DNA of 64,000 bases from Olsenella urininfantis (GTDB lineage: Bacteria > Actinomycetota > Coriobacteriia > Coriobacteriales > Atopobiaceae), in NCBI RefSeq assembly GCF_900155635.1, contig NZ_LT732540.1:1259275-1323274 (forward strand), read 5' to 3'. A program made the translations under genes and the position numbers. Below are positions 34,933-43,339 of this stretch, in pieces. A model generated the notes under the pieces. It saw only the letters and a program-made list of their open reading frames with translations. It did no database searches and was not told where the DNA came from. Numbering within the stretch: position 1 is the first letter of the stretch; each line of letters opens with the position of its first letter.

Positions 34933-36096
34933 CTAGAGCGCCTCCGTCGCAAGCTCCGCCAGGGCGACGACGGCCGCGTCTATCTGCTCCTCGCTGGTGA
35001 AGCAGCCGAACGAGAGGCGCACCGACCCCGCGTCCTGAGTCCCCAGGGCCCTGTGCATGCGTGGTGCGCAGTGAGCCCCCGCGCGCGTGGTGATGCCATA
35101 GTCACCTGTCAGGGCGTCTGCCAGGCTTGAGGACTCCCACCCCCTGAGGTTGAGCGCCACCACGGGCGCATGCGGGGCACCAGGCACAAAGTCCCCGTAA
35201 AGGGTCATCGACCCCTCGGGCAGGCTCTCCCTGAGCCCTCCGAGCAGCCGAGAGAGGAGAGCCTGGTCATGGGCCTGGATGGTATCCACGCCCGTTTCGA
35301 GGATCCACCCCACGGCAGCGGCGAGCCCTGCCAGGCCATGCCCGTTGAGCGTGCCCGCCTCCAGATGCTCGGGGTAGCTCCTGGGCTGGGTCTCCTCGAA
35401 GCTCAGGACGCCTGTGCCGCCCGAGAGAAGAGGCTCCACCTCGACGTGCGGGGCAACCATGAGGCCACCCGTTCCCTGGGGGCCCATGAGGGCCTTGTGC
35501 CCCGTGAAGCAGAGCACGTCCACGCCCAGGGCCTCCATATCCAGCGGGATGCAGCCCGCAGTCTGGGCGGCGTCGAGCAGGACCAGGGCGCCGCGCGCAT
35601 GAGCCAGGCTAACGACAGGCGCCAGGTCGAGCACGTTGCCGGTGAGGTTGGAGGCGTGCGTCAGCACCACCAGGCGCGTCCCCGGCGTGACCAGGTGGTC
35701 GAAGTCCGCAAGCGAAAGGCGTCCCAAGGCGTCCGCAGGGGCGAAGTCCACACGCACGCCCCTCTCGGCCGCAAGGGAGTGCAGCGGACGCAGGACTGAG
35801 TTGTGGTCCCAGTCCGTGGCGACCACGTGGTCACCCTCGCCCAGCAGGCCCCAGAGCGCGCAGTTCAGCGCCTGGGTGACGTTGGCGGTGAAGCAGACCC
35901 TCTCGGGATGGGAGAAGCCCAGGAGCTGCGCCAACCCCTCGCGACAGGCGGTCACGGAACGGGCGGGGCCCAGCTCCGTGGGGGAGGTGCCACGCGCGGC
36001 GCTGCCAAAGGAGCCCAAGGCCGCCATGACGGCCTCGGCAACGCAGGCGGGCCTATCGAGCGAGGTTGCCGCGCAGTTGAGGTAGATCGTCTCCAA
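34933..36096 (-). CDS. Cysteine desulfurase/selenocysteine lyase-like aminotransferase
   Basis: 387 residues, class V PLP enzyme. The PLP-lysine motif CFTGHKALMGPQGTGG is near residue 200, and the mobile-loop cysteine lies in TTRAGAHCAPRMHRALGT near 350. The family mobilises sulfur or selenium from cysteine or selenocysteine. Its place between yedF and the DUF3343 and selD genes makes selenium supply the likely job (inference). The ATG at 36096 has GGAGACG upstream. General iron-sulfur assembly is less likely because no SufB or IscU homologue is nearby. Confidence 0.88.
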   Translation of the reverse strand: METIYLNCAATSLDRPACVAEAVMAALGSFGSAARGTSPTELGPARSVTACREGLAQLLGFSHPERVCFTANVTQALNCALWGLLGEGDHVVATDWDHNSVLRPLHSLAAERGVRVDFAPADALGRLSLADFDHLVTPGTRLVVLTHASNLTGNVLDLAPVVSLAHARGALVLLDAAQTAGCIPLDMEALGVDVLCFTGHKALMGPQGTGGLMVAPHVEVEPLLSGGTGVLSFEETQPRSYPEHLEAGTLNGHGLAGLAAAVGWILETGVDTIQAHDQALLSRLLGGLRESLPEGSMTLYGDFVPGAPHAPVVALNLRGWESSSLADALTGDYGITTRAGAHCAPRMHRALGTQDAGSVRLSFGCFTSEEQIDAAVVALAELATEAL

Positions 36097-36109
36097 CGCG
36101 ATCCGCGGC

Positions 36110-36727
36110 CTAGATGCTGGTGACGCCCGGCGTGGAGCTTATGACCTCGCCGATGTGATAGAGGTTGGTCACGCCACCCACGGCAAGCTTGTCGCGGATG
36201 CCCAGGAAGTCCAGGCAGGTACCACAGGTGAGCACCTCACAGCCGCGAGCCGCGAGCTCCCTGATGTCCTCGAGGGACTCCGAGCCCTCGCAGCAGAAGG
36301 GGGCTCCGCCGTTGTAGAAGATGACCGTCTTGGGAACCTCCTCGCCATGCGCGAGCGCGTAGATGAGGCCGCTCATGAGCTTCGCGCCAAGGACGTCGTC
36401 CCCCTTGCCCAGCGTGGCGGAGCCAACGAGCACCGCGGACGGGTTCTGCGAGGCGGCCGGGACGTCGCAGTAGGCGGACGCCTCCTGCTCCGCGCTGCCG
36501 CTGGCCTCGAGCCGCTCGCGCGGGGTCAGGCTCACGGTGGTCTCGCCCGCATTGACCGAGACCGCAAATCCGCAGTTCTTCTCCTCGGCAAGGCGCCTGA
36601 GGTTGTTGGTTGCCACCTCGTCGTTCACCAGCACGTTGAGGGTCTCGCCGGGCGCGAGCCTGGGAAGCGCCGAGAGCGTCAGGACCACGGGGCGCGGGCA
36701 AGCCTGGTTGCGGGCATCGACATCCAT
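36110..36727 (-). CDS. yedF: Selenium metabolism protein YedF (TusA-DsrE fusion)
   Basis: 205 residues. The N-terminal TusA/SirA domain carries the CPxP motif (QACPRPVVLTL, cysteine near residue 8). The C-terminal DsrE-like domain has FYNGGAPFCCEGSESLEDI and VLTCGTCLDFLGI. Fusions of this type are restricted mainly to selenium-using bacteria, where they are thought to carry selenium; direct biochemical proof is limited. The ATG at 36727 follows AAAGGGG. It is the first gene of a transcript running leftward to mog, divergent from yqeC. An AGTATA (minus-strand TATACT) at 36819-36824 could be its -10 element. Confidence 0.9.
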   Translation of the reverse strand: MDVDARNQACPRPVVLTLSALPRLAPGETLNVLVNDEVATNNLRRLAEEKNCGFAVSVNAGETTVSLTPRERLEASGSAEQEASAYCDVPAASQNPSAVLVGSATLGKGDDVLGAKLMSGLIYALAHGEEVPKTVIFYNGGAPFCCEGSESLEDIRELAARGCEVLTCGTCLDFLGIRDKLAVGGVTNLYHIGEVISSTPGVTSI

Positions 36728-36925
36728 GAGAATCCCCTTTCGACTCGTTTTCTCCGAACCGCGCGACCAGCACGCTGGCCAAGGCCTTGGGAGGTCTTGG
36801 GGAAACCTGCGATGGCGCAGTATATCTAAGAGCATAACGCTCGGCGCAGGACACGCGAGCTACCGAGCGGCGAATCTGTACCATGGCTTTGGAAAAGTAT
36901 AGAAGACGATTGGTTTGGCGGCCAA

Positions 36926-37615
36926 ATGATTTGTCATGAATTGCTGCGAGTGGTCCCGGGCATCACGTGCGTGGTGGGAAGCGGCGGCAAGACCAGCCTG
37001 CTTGCAACCCTGGCACGCGAGCTGCCGGGCACGGTGGCCCTCACCACGTCCACCCACATCCTGCCCTTCGAGGGGGTGCCGCTCCTGTATGACCCCAGCC
37101 CCCAGGAGCTGCGGGCCGCGCTTAGGGATGAGCGCGTAGTCTGCGTGGGAGCCGCCGGAAAGGGACCCAAGCTGGGGGCACCCAAACGCTGCGGCTTCGG
37201 CGAGATGGCCGGCCTGGCAGACTATGTGCTCGTCGAGGCAGACGGCTCCAAGCGACTTCCGCTCAAGGCGCACGAGGGCTGGGAGCCCGTGATGGTTGAG
37301 GGCGGCGACAACTGCATCCTGGTGCTGGGGGCGTCAGGCTTTGGGAGGCCCGCCTCCGAGGTCGCGCACCGCCTTGGGCTCTTCTGCCAGCGCGCGGGAA
37401 TCTCTGCCGAGGGTATGGTTCGTCCCGAGGACGTTGCGCGCGTACTTGACGCCGAGCGGAGACTGGGGCTGCTCCCCTTCGACCGTGTGCTGGTCAACCA
37501 GGTGGACGGCGAGAGGGAGCTCGAGCTGGCCCGGAGGCTCGCCGTGGCGCTCGAGGCGCCCGTCGAGGTCTGCGCGGGCAGCCTGCGCGAGGGACGCCTC
37601 TCTCGCCTGCGCTAA
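36926..37615 (+). CDS. yqeC: YqeC, selenium-dependent hydroxylase accessory protein
   Basis: 229 residues. P-loop VVGSGGKTSLLATLA near residue 16, then STHILPF, a VEADGSKRLPLKAHEGWEP signature near 100, and LVNQVDGE. The YqeC family occurs with YqeB and SelD; its GTPase/ATPase-like role is unproven. It is the only plus-strand gene in the 25-50 kb block. A TATAGA at 36898-36903 suggests a short leader; no clear Shine-Dalgarno precedes the ATG at 36926. It runs toward the permease gene, ending 91 bases from it. Confidence 0.9.
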   Translation: MICHELLRVVPGITCVVGSGGKTSLLATLARELPGTVALTTSTHILPFEGVPLLYDPSPQELRAALRDERVVCVGAAGKGPKLGAPKRCGFGEMAGLADYVLVEADGSKRLPLKAHEGWEPVMVEGGDNCILVLGASGFGRPASEVAHRLGLFCQRAGISAEGMVRPEDVARVLDAERRLGLLPFDRVLVNQVDGERELELARRLAVALEAPVEVCAGSLREGRLSRLR

Positions 37616-37706
37616 GGCCTGGAACACCGCAACAGCCTGCAGGGGAGGGGCGACGCAGGGAGCAATTCCCCACGCCGCCCCGAAATCCAGCCTTGAGGAG
37701 GGAGCC

Positions 37707-39026
37707 TTACGCCTCTTCCTCCTCGCTGTTGTCCTCGGGGACGACGATGTTCAGCAGGAACGAGACGAGGAAGCCGGTGATGATGGGAGACCCCGTGATT
37801 ACCCCGGCAACCTCCGCGGGCAGGAAGCCCATGACCGCCGGCACGTTGGTGAGTCCCACGGCAATCGCCAGGGAGACCCCCACGATCATGCGGTTGCGGT
37901 AGTTGAGGGGCTGCTCGCCGATGAGCTGGATGCCCGACATCGTGATGGCCGCGAAGACCGAGAGCGTGGCGCCACCTAGCACGGGGTTGGGGATGGAGGT
38001 CATGACGCCGCCGAACTTGGGGATCAGGCCAGCCACGATGAGCGTTGCGCCCACGATGGTGAAGACGCGCCTGGCGACGACCTTGGTGGTCACGATGATG
38101 CCCACGTTCTGGCTGAAGGGGTCGGAGGGGAAGCCTCCGATGAGGGCGCCCAGCATGCCGCAGACGCCGGTGCCCTTGACGGCCCCGCCCAGCTCCTTGT
38201 CCGTCGCCTGGCGGTTGAAGCCGCCGGCCGTGGTGGAGGAGACGTCACCGATGGTCTGCACCGCCTGGACGACGTACATGAGGACCATGGTCACGATGGC
38301 GGTTGGCTCGAAGGTCAGGCCGAAGTGCAGGGGCTGGGGCAGGGCGACCCACGCGGCGTTGGAGATGCCGGTGGTGTCGACACCGATGACGATGGCCCAG
38401 ACCACGTAGCCCACAAGCAGGCCAAAGAGAATGCCCAGGGTCTTGAGGATGCCCTTGGCGAAGAAGTTGAACGAGAGGGTCACCAGAAGCACGAGGAAGG
38501 CTATGGCAACGAAGACGGGGCTTCCGAAGTTGGGGCTTGCCGCGCCGCCGCCGATGTAGTTCATGGCCGTGCCGTAGAGCGAGAGACCGATGCAGAGCAC
38601 GACGGTACCGCTGACCACGGGCGGGAAGAGCGGGCGGATCTTCTCCATGGCCATGCCGATGAAGATGGAGAGAAACGCCGCCACGAGCTGCGCGCCCAGG
38701 ATGCCCGAGACGCCGTAGGCCTTGCCGATGGTGAGAAGGATCGGCAGGTAGGCGAAGGCGACGCCCATGGCGTTGGGAAGCCCCATGCCCACGCCAAAGG
38801 GCGAGAAGAGCTGGACGAGCGTGGTGATGCCCGCAATGAGCATGCAGGCCTGGATGAGGATGACCTTCTCCCCGTCGGGAAGCCCCAGCGTAGAGGCGAT
38901 GATGATGGGAGGCGTGATGTTGCCGACCACCATCGCGAGAACATGCTGGAGCGCATGCGGAACGCAAGCCCCCCAGCTGGGCGTGCCGTCAAGCTTCCTG
39001 AGCTCTTTCAGGTCGTCTGCTGCCAT
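37707..39026 (-). CDS. NCS2-family xanthine/urate permease
   Basis: 439 residues with about 14 hydrophobic segments. NCS2 features are HALQHVLAMVVGNITPP at the N-terminus and GGFPSDPFSQNVGIIVTTKVV near residue 310; the Q-N-x-G stretch is the xanthine/urate-type substrate motif. The C-terminus ends in an acidic EDNSEEEEA tail. It sits behind ygfM and xdhD in the same order as E. coli ygfM-xdhD-xanQ. Xanthine or urate uptake is expected; uracil transport is the less likely alternative. A terminator-like hairpin and AC-AAAAA-GT dyads lie upstream, suggesting separate control from xdhD. Confidence 0.88.
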   Translation of the reverse strand: MAADDLKELRKLDGTPSWGACVPHALQHVLAMVVGNITPPIIIASTLGLPDGEKVILIQACMLIAGITTLVQLFSPFGVGMGLPNAMGVAFAYLPILLTIGKAYGVSGILGAQLVAAFLSIFIGMAMEKIRPLFPPVVSGTVVLCIGLSLYGTAMNYIGGGAASPNFGSPVFVAIAFLVLLVTLSFNFFAKGILKTLGILFGLLVGYVVWAIVIGVDTTGISNAAWVALPQPLHFGLTFEPTAIVTMVLMYVVQAVQTIGDVSSTTAGGFNRQATDKELGGAVKGTGVCGMLGALIGGFPSDPFSQNVGIIVTTKVVARRVFTIVGATLIVAGLIPKFGGVMTSIPNPVLGGATLSVFAAITMSGIQLIGEQPLNYRNRMIVGVSLAIAVGLTNVPAVMGFLPAEVAGVITGSPIITGFLVSFLLNIVVPEDNSEEEEA

Positions 39027-39046
39027 GAGTGTCTCCCCCCTAAAAA

Positions 39047-39059
39047 AAACTTTTTGTAT
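39047..39059. promoter_or_regulatory. Imperfect AC-TTTTT-GT dyad upstream of the permease
   Basis: Reads AAAC TTTTT GTAT on the plus strand, 21 bases from the permease start codon. It shares the AC-N5-GT core with the perfect dyads at 39067, 50303 and 60197. Confidence 0.35.
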
Positions 39060-39066
39060 GACAACA

Positions 39067-39079
39067 AGACAAAAAGTCT
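39067..39079. promoter_or_regulatory. AGAC-AAAAA-GTCT dyad upstream of the permease
   Basis: Perfect 4-bp arms around five adenines, overlapping the T-run of the hairpin between xdhD and the permease. Same core as the sites before ygeX and xdhA. It may be a repressor operator, or may merely reflect terminator geometry. Confidence 0.4.
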
Positions 39080-39127
39080 ATAGGCCATTCCCCCATAAAA
39101 GCTCCAAACGTAAGGAAATGGCCTATA
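39071..39127 (-). terminator. Terminator or attenuator hairpin between xdhD and the permease
   Basis: On the minus strand, TATAGGCCATTTCC pairs with GGGAATGGCCTATA (14 bp including one G-U), and five T residues follow. It is AT-richer than other hairpins in the window. It could end the ygfM-xdhD message or attenuate permease expression. No known riboswitch could be matched to the 59 bases upstream of the hairpin (39128-39186). Confidence 0.6.
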
Positions 39128-39186
39128 TATGCCGTTTAGGTGAGAAAAACCGCCACTCGCACCCTATATAATTTCGAACGAAAGCG

Positions 39187-42066
39187 CTAGATCTTACCAA
39201 GCTCCTTCAAAACCTTCTCCGGAGTCATTGGCCAGCTGCGCATCCAGACACCGCAGGCGTCGTGGATGGCGTTGCCGATGGCAGGGGCCGCGCCGTTGCA
39301 GGCGATCTCCGAGATGGACTTGGCGCCGAAGGGCCCGTCGGCGTCGTTGACGTCCACCATGATGGCCCTGAAGTCATCCGGCTGCTCGAAGACCATGGGC
39401 ACGCCGTAGTCCGTGAGCGTGGTGCGCAGGGGACGTCCCTGCTCGTCGATGGTCATGTCCTCGTAGAGGGTGTGTCCGATGGACTTGAGGGCGGCGCCGA
39501 ACATCTGGCACTGGGCGAGCTCGGGGTTGATGGGGGTGCCCGCGTCCTGCAGGGCGTAGTACTTCTGCACCTTGATCTGGCCGGTGCGCACGTTGACCGC
39601 AACCTGGGCGAAGTGCGCGCCGTAAGGTATGGCGCTCGCCGTGGTGACGAAGCTGCCGTGCGCCACCACCTGCCCGCGTCCGTTGCCAGCGCAGCAGGCA
39701 TGCGAGAGGTCCGCGTAGCTCAGGGTCGCGTCCGTCTTGGTGGAGTGCACCTCTCCCGGGTAGCGCAGCTCGAGGTCGGCCTCGTCCTCCCCCATCTGCA
39801 GGGCTGCCTCAGCCATGATGCCCGCCGCGAGCTTGCGGGCGGCGTCCACGGAGGCGTTTCCGCTGAAGAAGGTGCCCGAGGAGGCATAGGAGCCCGTGTC
39901 GAAGGCGGCGGAGTCGGTGTCGCCGGAGATGACGGTGACCAGCTCGAGGGGCAGCTTCAAGATCTCTGCCGCCACCTTGGTCGAGATGGTGTCCAGGCCG
40001 GTTCCGATGTCGGCGCCGCCGCTGTTGAGAATCACGGTGCCGTCGGTCTCGAGCTTGCAGATGGCCTCGGCGTGATCGAGCCCGGGCAGGCCGCTGCCCT
40101 GCATGATCATCGCGAAGCCCTTGCCTATCCTCCAGTCGGGGTCTTCGGGCTCCTCGCGCTTGCCCCACTCGATCATCTTGCAGCCCTGCTCGATGCACTC
40201 GTCCAGGCCGCAGGAGCCAACGGGGACCACGTTGCCCTCGCGACCCTCTCCCAGGCCCTTGAGAATCTCCAGGCGATATCCCGTCTCCACGTGGTTCTTG
40301 ACGACCATGTCCTTGAAGTCGATTCCGAGCCTCTCGGCAAGCTGGGCCATGGCCATCATGATGCCGTAGGTGCCCTTGGGAGTTCCGTATCCCTGGTAGG
40401 CCCCGGGCTGCAGCTTGTTCGAGTAGTAGGTGATCAGGTCGTAGGCCATGTTGTCGACCTTGAAGAGCGGCAGCACCTTGGAGCAGGAGTTCATGGGAAC
40501 GGTGAGGCAGTGGTTGCCGTAGGCTCCGGTGTTGGCACGCACCTCCATGAAGATGGCCGTGATGGTGCCGTCCTTCTTGGCGCCCATCTTCACGCGCACG
40601 CGCATCGGGTGGCGGGCTGAGGCGGCGGTGAGCTCCTCGGCACGGGTGTGGCGGTAGTAGACGGGGCGGTGGGTTGCATAGGCCGCGTAGGCGCAGACGT
40701 CCTCGACAAGTATGTCCTGCTTGGAGCCGTAGCCGCCGCCGACCCTGGTCTTCACCACATGGATCTTGTTCTGCGGGAGGCCACAGACCCACGAGACGAT
40801 GCGGCGCACGTGGTAGGGCACCTGCGTGGAGGCATAGACCTGAAGGCGGCCACCTTCCATCTTGGCATAGCAGAGGTGCGGCTCGAGGGGCGCCTGCTGC
40901 ACGTTGGTGGTGCGGTAGGTCTCGTCCACGATGGCGTCTGCCTCGGCGAAGCCGCGCTCCACGTCTCCGATGCCGCCCTTGTTGGAGGCGGCGATGTTCC
41001 TGTGGGTGTCTGCCCTCAGCGGGAAGGGGTAGAAGACCTTGCCCTCGCGGGCGTCCCCGGCATCCCGGTTGTACTCGTCCAGGTCGGCGGGAGCTCCCGC
41101 GCCGTACTCCACGATGCCGTCGTGCACGCGCGGAGCCCCTTCGGCCATGGCCTGCTCCACCGAGAAGACCGGCTCCAAGACCTGGTAGTCCACGGTGATG
41201 AGGCCGCAAGCCCTTTCGGCTATCTCCTTGGTCTCGGCGATGACCGCAGCCACACGGTCTCCCACGAAGCGCACCTTGTGGTTGAAGAGCCTGGTGTCAT
41301 GCGGGGAGGGCTCGGGGTTGCCCTGGCCCGCCTGCATGTAGGTGATGTCGGGGCAGTTGAAGCAGGTGATGACCGCGACGACGCCAGGAAGGGCCTCAGC
41401 CGCGCTGGCGTCGATGGAGTTGATGTACGCGGAGGCGTAGGGCGAGCGGAGCATGGCCAGGTGGCAGGCATCGGAGTCGACGAAGTCCTCCACGAAGGCA
41501 CGCTCCCCCCGCACAAGCTGGGGGCCGTCCACCTTTGACCCGGGCTTGCCCACGTAGGACAGCTCGGGGCGGTAGTCATCGGCGATCTTGGACTCGTAGC
41601 GGCCCTTGTCGCGCAGCTCGCAGGCCAGCCTGACGGCCAGGTAGTAGTTCTCGTAGCTGGCGTCGCGGATGTAGATGCCCGAGAGAGCATCCTTGACCTG
41701 CTCGCGCGTTGGATGGGGCTCCCTCTCGAGAAGCCAGGTCAGGATCAGGGCCGTGGCGGGCGAGTTGTATGCGCTCTGGACCACGCCGGCATCGATCAGG
41801 GCCTGCTGCACGTAGCTCAGCCTGCCGGGCTCTGCGAGACCTGCGGGGGTGCGGACCTCCCGACCATCCGCCTCGCCGGCGGGCATGAGGTTGGCGTAGA
41901 CGGGCGTGCCATCGACCAGCACGGTGTCGGAGCCGCAGAAGCCCTCGCCGTCATCGCTGTCTCGCACGCAGAAGCAGCCGCTTCGAACCAGAAGCTCGCG
42001 CAGGGGCAGCGTGGGGTCAAGCTCGAAGCCGCGCTCCCTGCCGTCGATCGTGCACTCGATCCTCAT
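39187..42066 (-). CDS. xdhD: XdhD-type molybdenum hydroxylase with degenerate iron-sulfur domains
   Basis: 959 residues. Residues 1-160 align with the two [2Fe-2S] domains of xanthine dehydrogenases but lack the ligand set: the plant-ferredoxin loop reads CFCVRDSDDGEGFCGSDTV and the helical domain has QSAYNSPA where QCGYCTPG is expected. The remainder is a Mo-cofactor domain with RVGGGYGSKQDILVEDVCAY, SGGADIGTGLDTISTK and the active-site glutamate region GAKSISEIACNGAAPAIGNA. It resembles E. coli XdhD, implicated in anaerobic purine metabolism. Electrons probably pass through YgfM and a YgfK-like partner that is not in the window (inference). It overlaps ygfM by four bases. Confidence 0.92.
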   Translation of the reverse strand: MRIECTIDGRERGFELDPTLPLRELLVRSGCFCVRDSDDGEGFCGSDTVLVDGTPVYANLMPAGEADGREVRTPAGLAEPGRLSYVQQALIDAGVVQSAYNSPATALILTWLLEREPHPTREQVKDALSGIYIRDASYENYYLAVRLACELRDKGRYESKIADDYRPELSYVGKPGSKVDGPQLVRGERAFVEDFVDSDACHLAMLRSPYASAYINSIDASAAEALPGVVAVITCFNCPDITYMQAGQGNPEPSPHDTRLFNHKVRFVGDRVAAVIAETKEIAERACGLITVDYQVLEPVFSVEQAMAEGAPRVHDGIVEYGAGAPADLDEYNRDAGDAREGKVFYPFPLRADTHRNIAASNKGGIGDVERGFAEADAIVDETYRTTNVQQAPLEPHLCYAKMEGGRLQVYASTQVPYHVRRIVSWVCGLPQNKIHVVKTRVGGGYGSKQDILVEDVCAYAAYATHRPVYYRHTRAEELTAASARHPMRVRVKMGAKKDGTITAIFMEVRANTGAYGNHCLTVPMNSCSKVLPLFKVDNMAYDLITYYSNKLQPGAYQGYGTPKGTYGIMMAMAQLAERLGIDFKDMVVKNHVETGYRLEILKGLGEGREGNVVPVGSCGLDECIEQGCKMIEWGKREEPEDPDWRIGKGFAMIMQGSGLPGLDHAEAICKLETDGTVILNSGGADIGTGLDTISTKVAAEILKLPLELVTVISGDTDSAAFDTGSYASSGTFFSGNASVDAARKLAAGIMAEAALQMGEDEADLELRYPGEVHSTKTDATLSYADLSHACCAGNGRGQVVAHGSFVTTASAIPYGAHFAQVAVNVRTGQIKVQKYYALQDAGTPINPELAQCQMFGAALKSIGHTLYEDMTIDEQGRPLRTTLTDYGVPMVFEQPDDFRAIMVDVNDADGPFGAKSISEIACNGAAPAIGNAIHDACGVWMRSWPMTPEKVLKELGKI

Positions 42067-42854
42067 CGCGCACCGTCCCTTTCCGCGTCCTCGAGCATGC
42101 GGGCGAGGGTGACGCCCGCGAGGTAGCGCTTGTACCTCTCGCTACCATACATGTCTGTGGGAATGGCCTCGTCAAGCCCGTAGGAGAGCTCGACCAGCTC
42201 GTCCTCGCCGGCGCCGCGAGACAGCGCCTCCGAGAGCTCGGGAGAGACGAAGGCGCCCACGCCCTTGACGCAGAGCGCCGCACGGGCCTCGCCCTGCGAC
42301 AGGCAGAGGGAGACGACGAGGTACGAGAGGCTCTCCATGGTGTTGGCATAGCGCTTCGACGAGACCCATCCGGGCTCGGCGGGGACGATGACGCGGCCGA
42401 TGAGCCTGTGCTCGGGCCTAGTCCTTGCCCACTCGGCAACGCTCAGGCGCCTGGTTGCGCCAGCCTCGTTCATGAGCTCCACCTCTGCGGCGACGGCAAG
42501 CATCGTGGCCGCGAGGTAGGAGTCGTCGCGCCAGGCGGCGACGTTGCCCGCCACGGTTGCCATGTTGCGCTTGGTGCGAGACCCCATGAAGGACAGGGCC
42601 TCCTTAAGGTAGGCGGGAACGAGCTGGCTCTGCAGTGCCTCCTGGAAGGTCACGGCCGCGCCGATCAGCACCTCCCCGTCCCGCTCTTCGACCTTTCCCA
42701 GCCCCTCTATACGCCGGATTGAAACCATCTTCCGGCAGTGCCGGGCCGCGCCAAGGCGCATGAGCTCGGTGCCGCCGGCAAGGTACCCCGCGCCACCAGC
42801 GGCAAGGACCGCCGCCTCCCGCGCGGAGGACGCCATGACAAGCCTCTCGTCCAT
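42063..42854 (-). CDS. ygfM: FAD-binding subunit YgfM of the XdhD system
   Basis: 263 residues. It has an FAD-binding PCMH-type domain with GAGYLAGGTELMRLGAA near residue 22 and SRTKRNMATVAGNVAAWRDD near 92, then a CO-dehydrogenase-flavoprotein-like C-terminal domain. It would shuttle electrons from XdhD. The ATG at 42854 follows TTGGAGC; longer starts lack homology. Its stop codon overlaps the xdhD start (ATGA). A dyad at 43040-43058 and a palindromic repeat lie in the 485-bp region upstream, which contains no gene. Confidence 0.88.
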   Translation of the reverse strand: MDERLVMASSAREAAVLAAGGAGYLAGGTELMRLGAARHCRKMVSIRRIEGLGKVEERDGEVLIGAAVTFQEALQSQLVPAYLKEALSFMGSRTKRNMATVAGNVAAWRDDSYLAATMLAVAAEVELMNEAGATRRLSVAEWARTRPEHRLIGRVIVPAEPGWVSSKRYANTMESLSYLVVSLCLSQGEARAALCVKGVGAFVSPELSEALSRGAGEDELVELSYGLDEAIPTDMYGSERYKRYLAGVTLARMLEDAERDGAR

Positions 42855-43039
42855 GTGATGCTCCAATGTACAGGCGCGTGGCTGCCGTGCCAGAGGCACG
42901 CGCTTCCTCCCAGCAAGCAAGGATTCGCACGGTCAGGGAGGACTATTCCGCACACCCCTATCGTGCGCCTAAATTGGGGCAAAAGATAGTCGCGAAGGGG
43001 CGGAAGTTACCAAAAACTACGCCTGTGAGCTGCGCAAAC

Positions 43040-43058
43040 GTGATACTTTCAGTAACAC
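43040..43058. promoter_or_regulatory. 19-bp dyad upstream of ygfM
   Basis: GTGATACT-TTC-AGTAACAC, seven of eight arm positions paired. A related AT-rich segment (GTTACCAAAAACTAC, 43006-43020) lies between it and ygfM and loosely resembles the AC-AAAAA-GT dyads. Candidate operator for the ygfM-xdhD transcript. Confidence 0.35.
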
Positions 43059-43087
43059 AACGCCTGAGGCGGGGGCCGGGTGGCCAC

Positions 43088-43215
43088 AGGTGAGCAGACG
43101 CGACATCCAACGCCGAGAAGCCCGCAGAGACGCGCGTTCGCCCACCTGGCACCGACCCACAGGTGGGCGAACACGCGGGTTTCTCGCCGAGAGGGGCTCT
43201 GGGCGTGCGTTCGCC
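43088..43215 (+). repeat. GTGAGC/CAGGTGGGC palindromic repeat, longest copy
   Basis: Centre GTTCGCCCACCTG (43136-43148) with CAGGTGGGCGAAC (43160-43172) is a perfect 13-bp inverted repeat. Outer arms CGAGAAGCCCGC (43114-43125) and GCGGGTTTCTCG (43175-43186) pair with one mismatch. It is preceded by GGTGAGCAGACGCG and followed by CCGAGAGGGGCTCTG. A second GCGTTCGCCCACC follows at about 43208. Confidence 0.75.
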
Positions 43216-43339
43216 CACCACGGCAGGTACCACAACAGTCACCAGCCGCCGGCACACCCCCAACACGCACGGAAAAGCCCCGGGCCACACAAGGGCGCGC
43301 GGGGCAAAAACAGCAGGTCAAATGACTAGAACGCAGGCG

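Noticed and set aside
39128..39186. Guanine/adenine-type riboswitch before the NCS2 permease
   Set aside because: No three-way junction with the conserved UAUA/CUAC core or kissing loops could be fitted; only a simple hairpin is supported.
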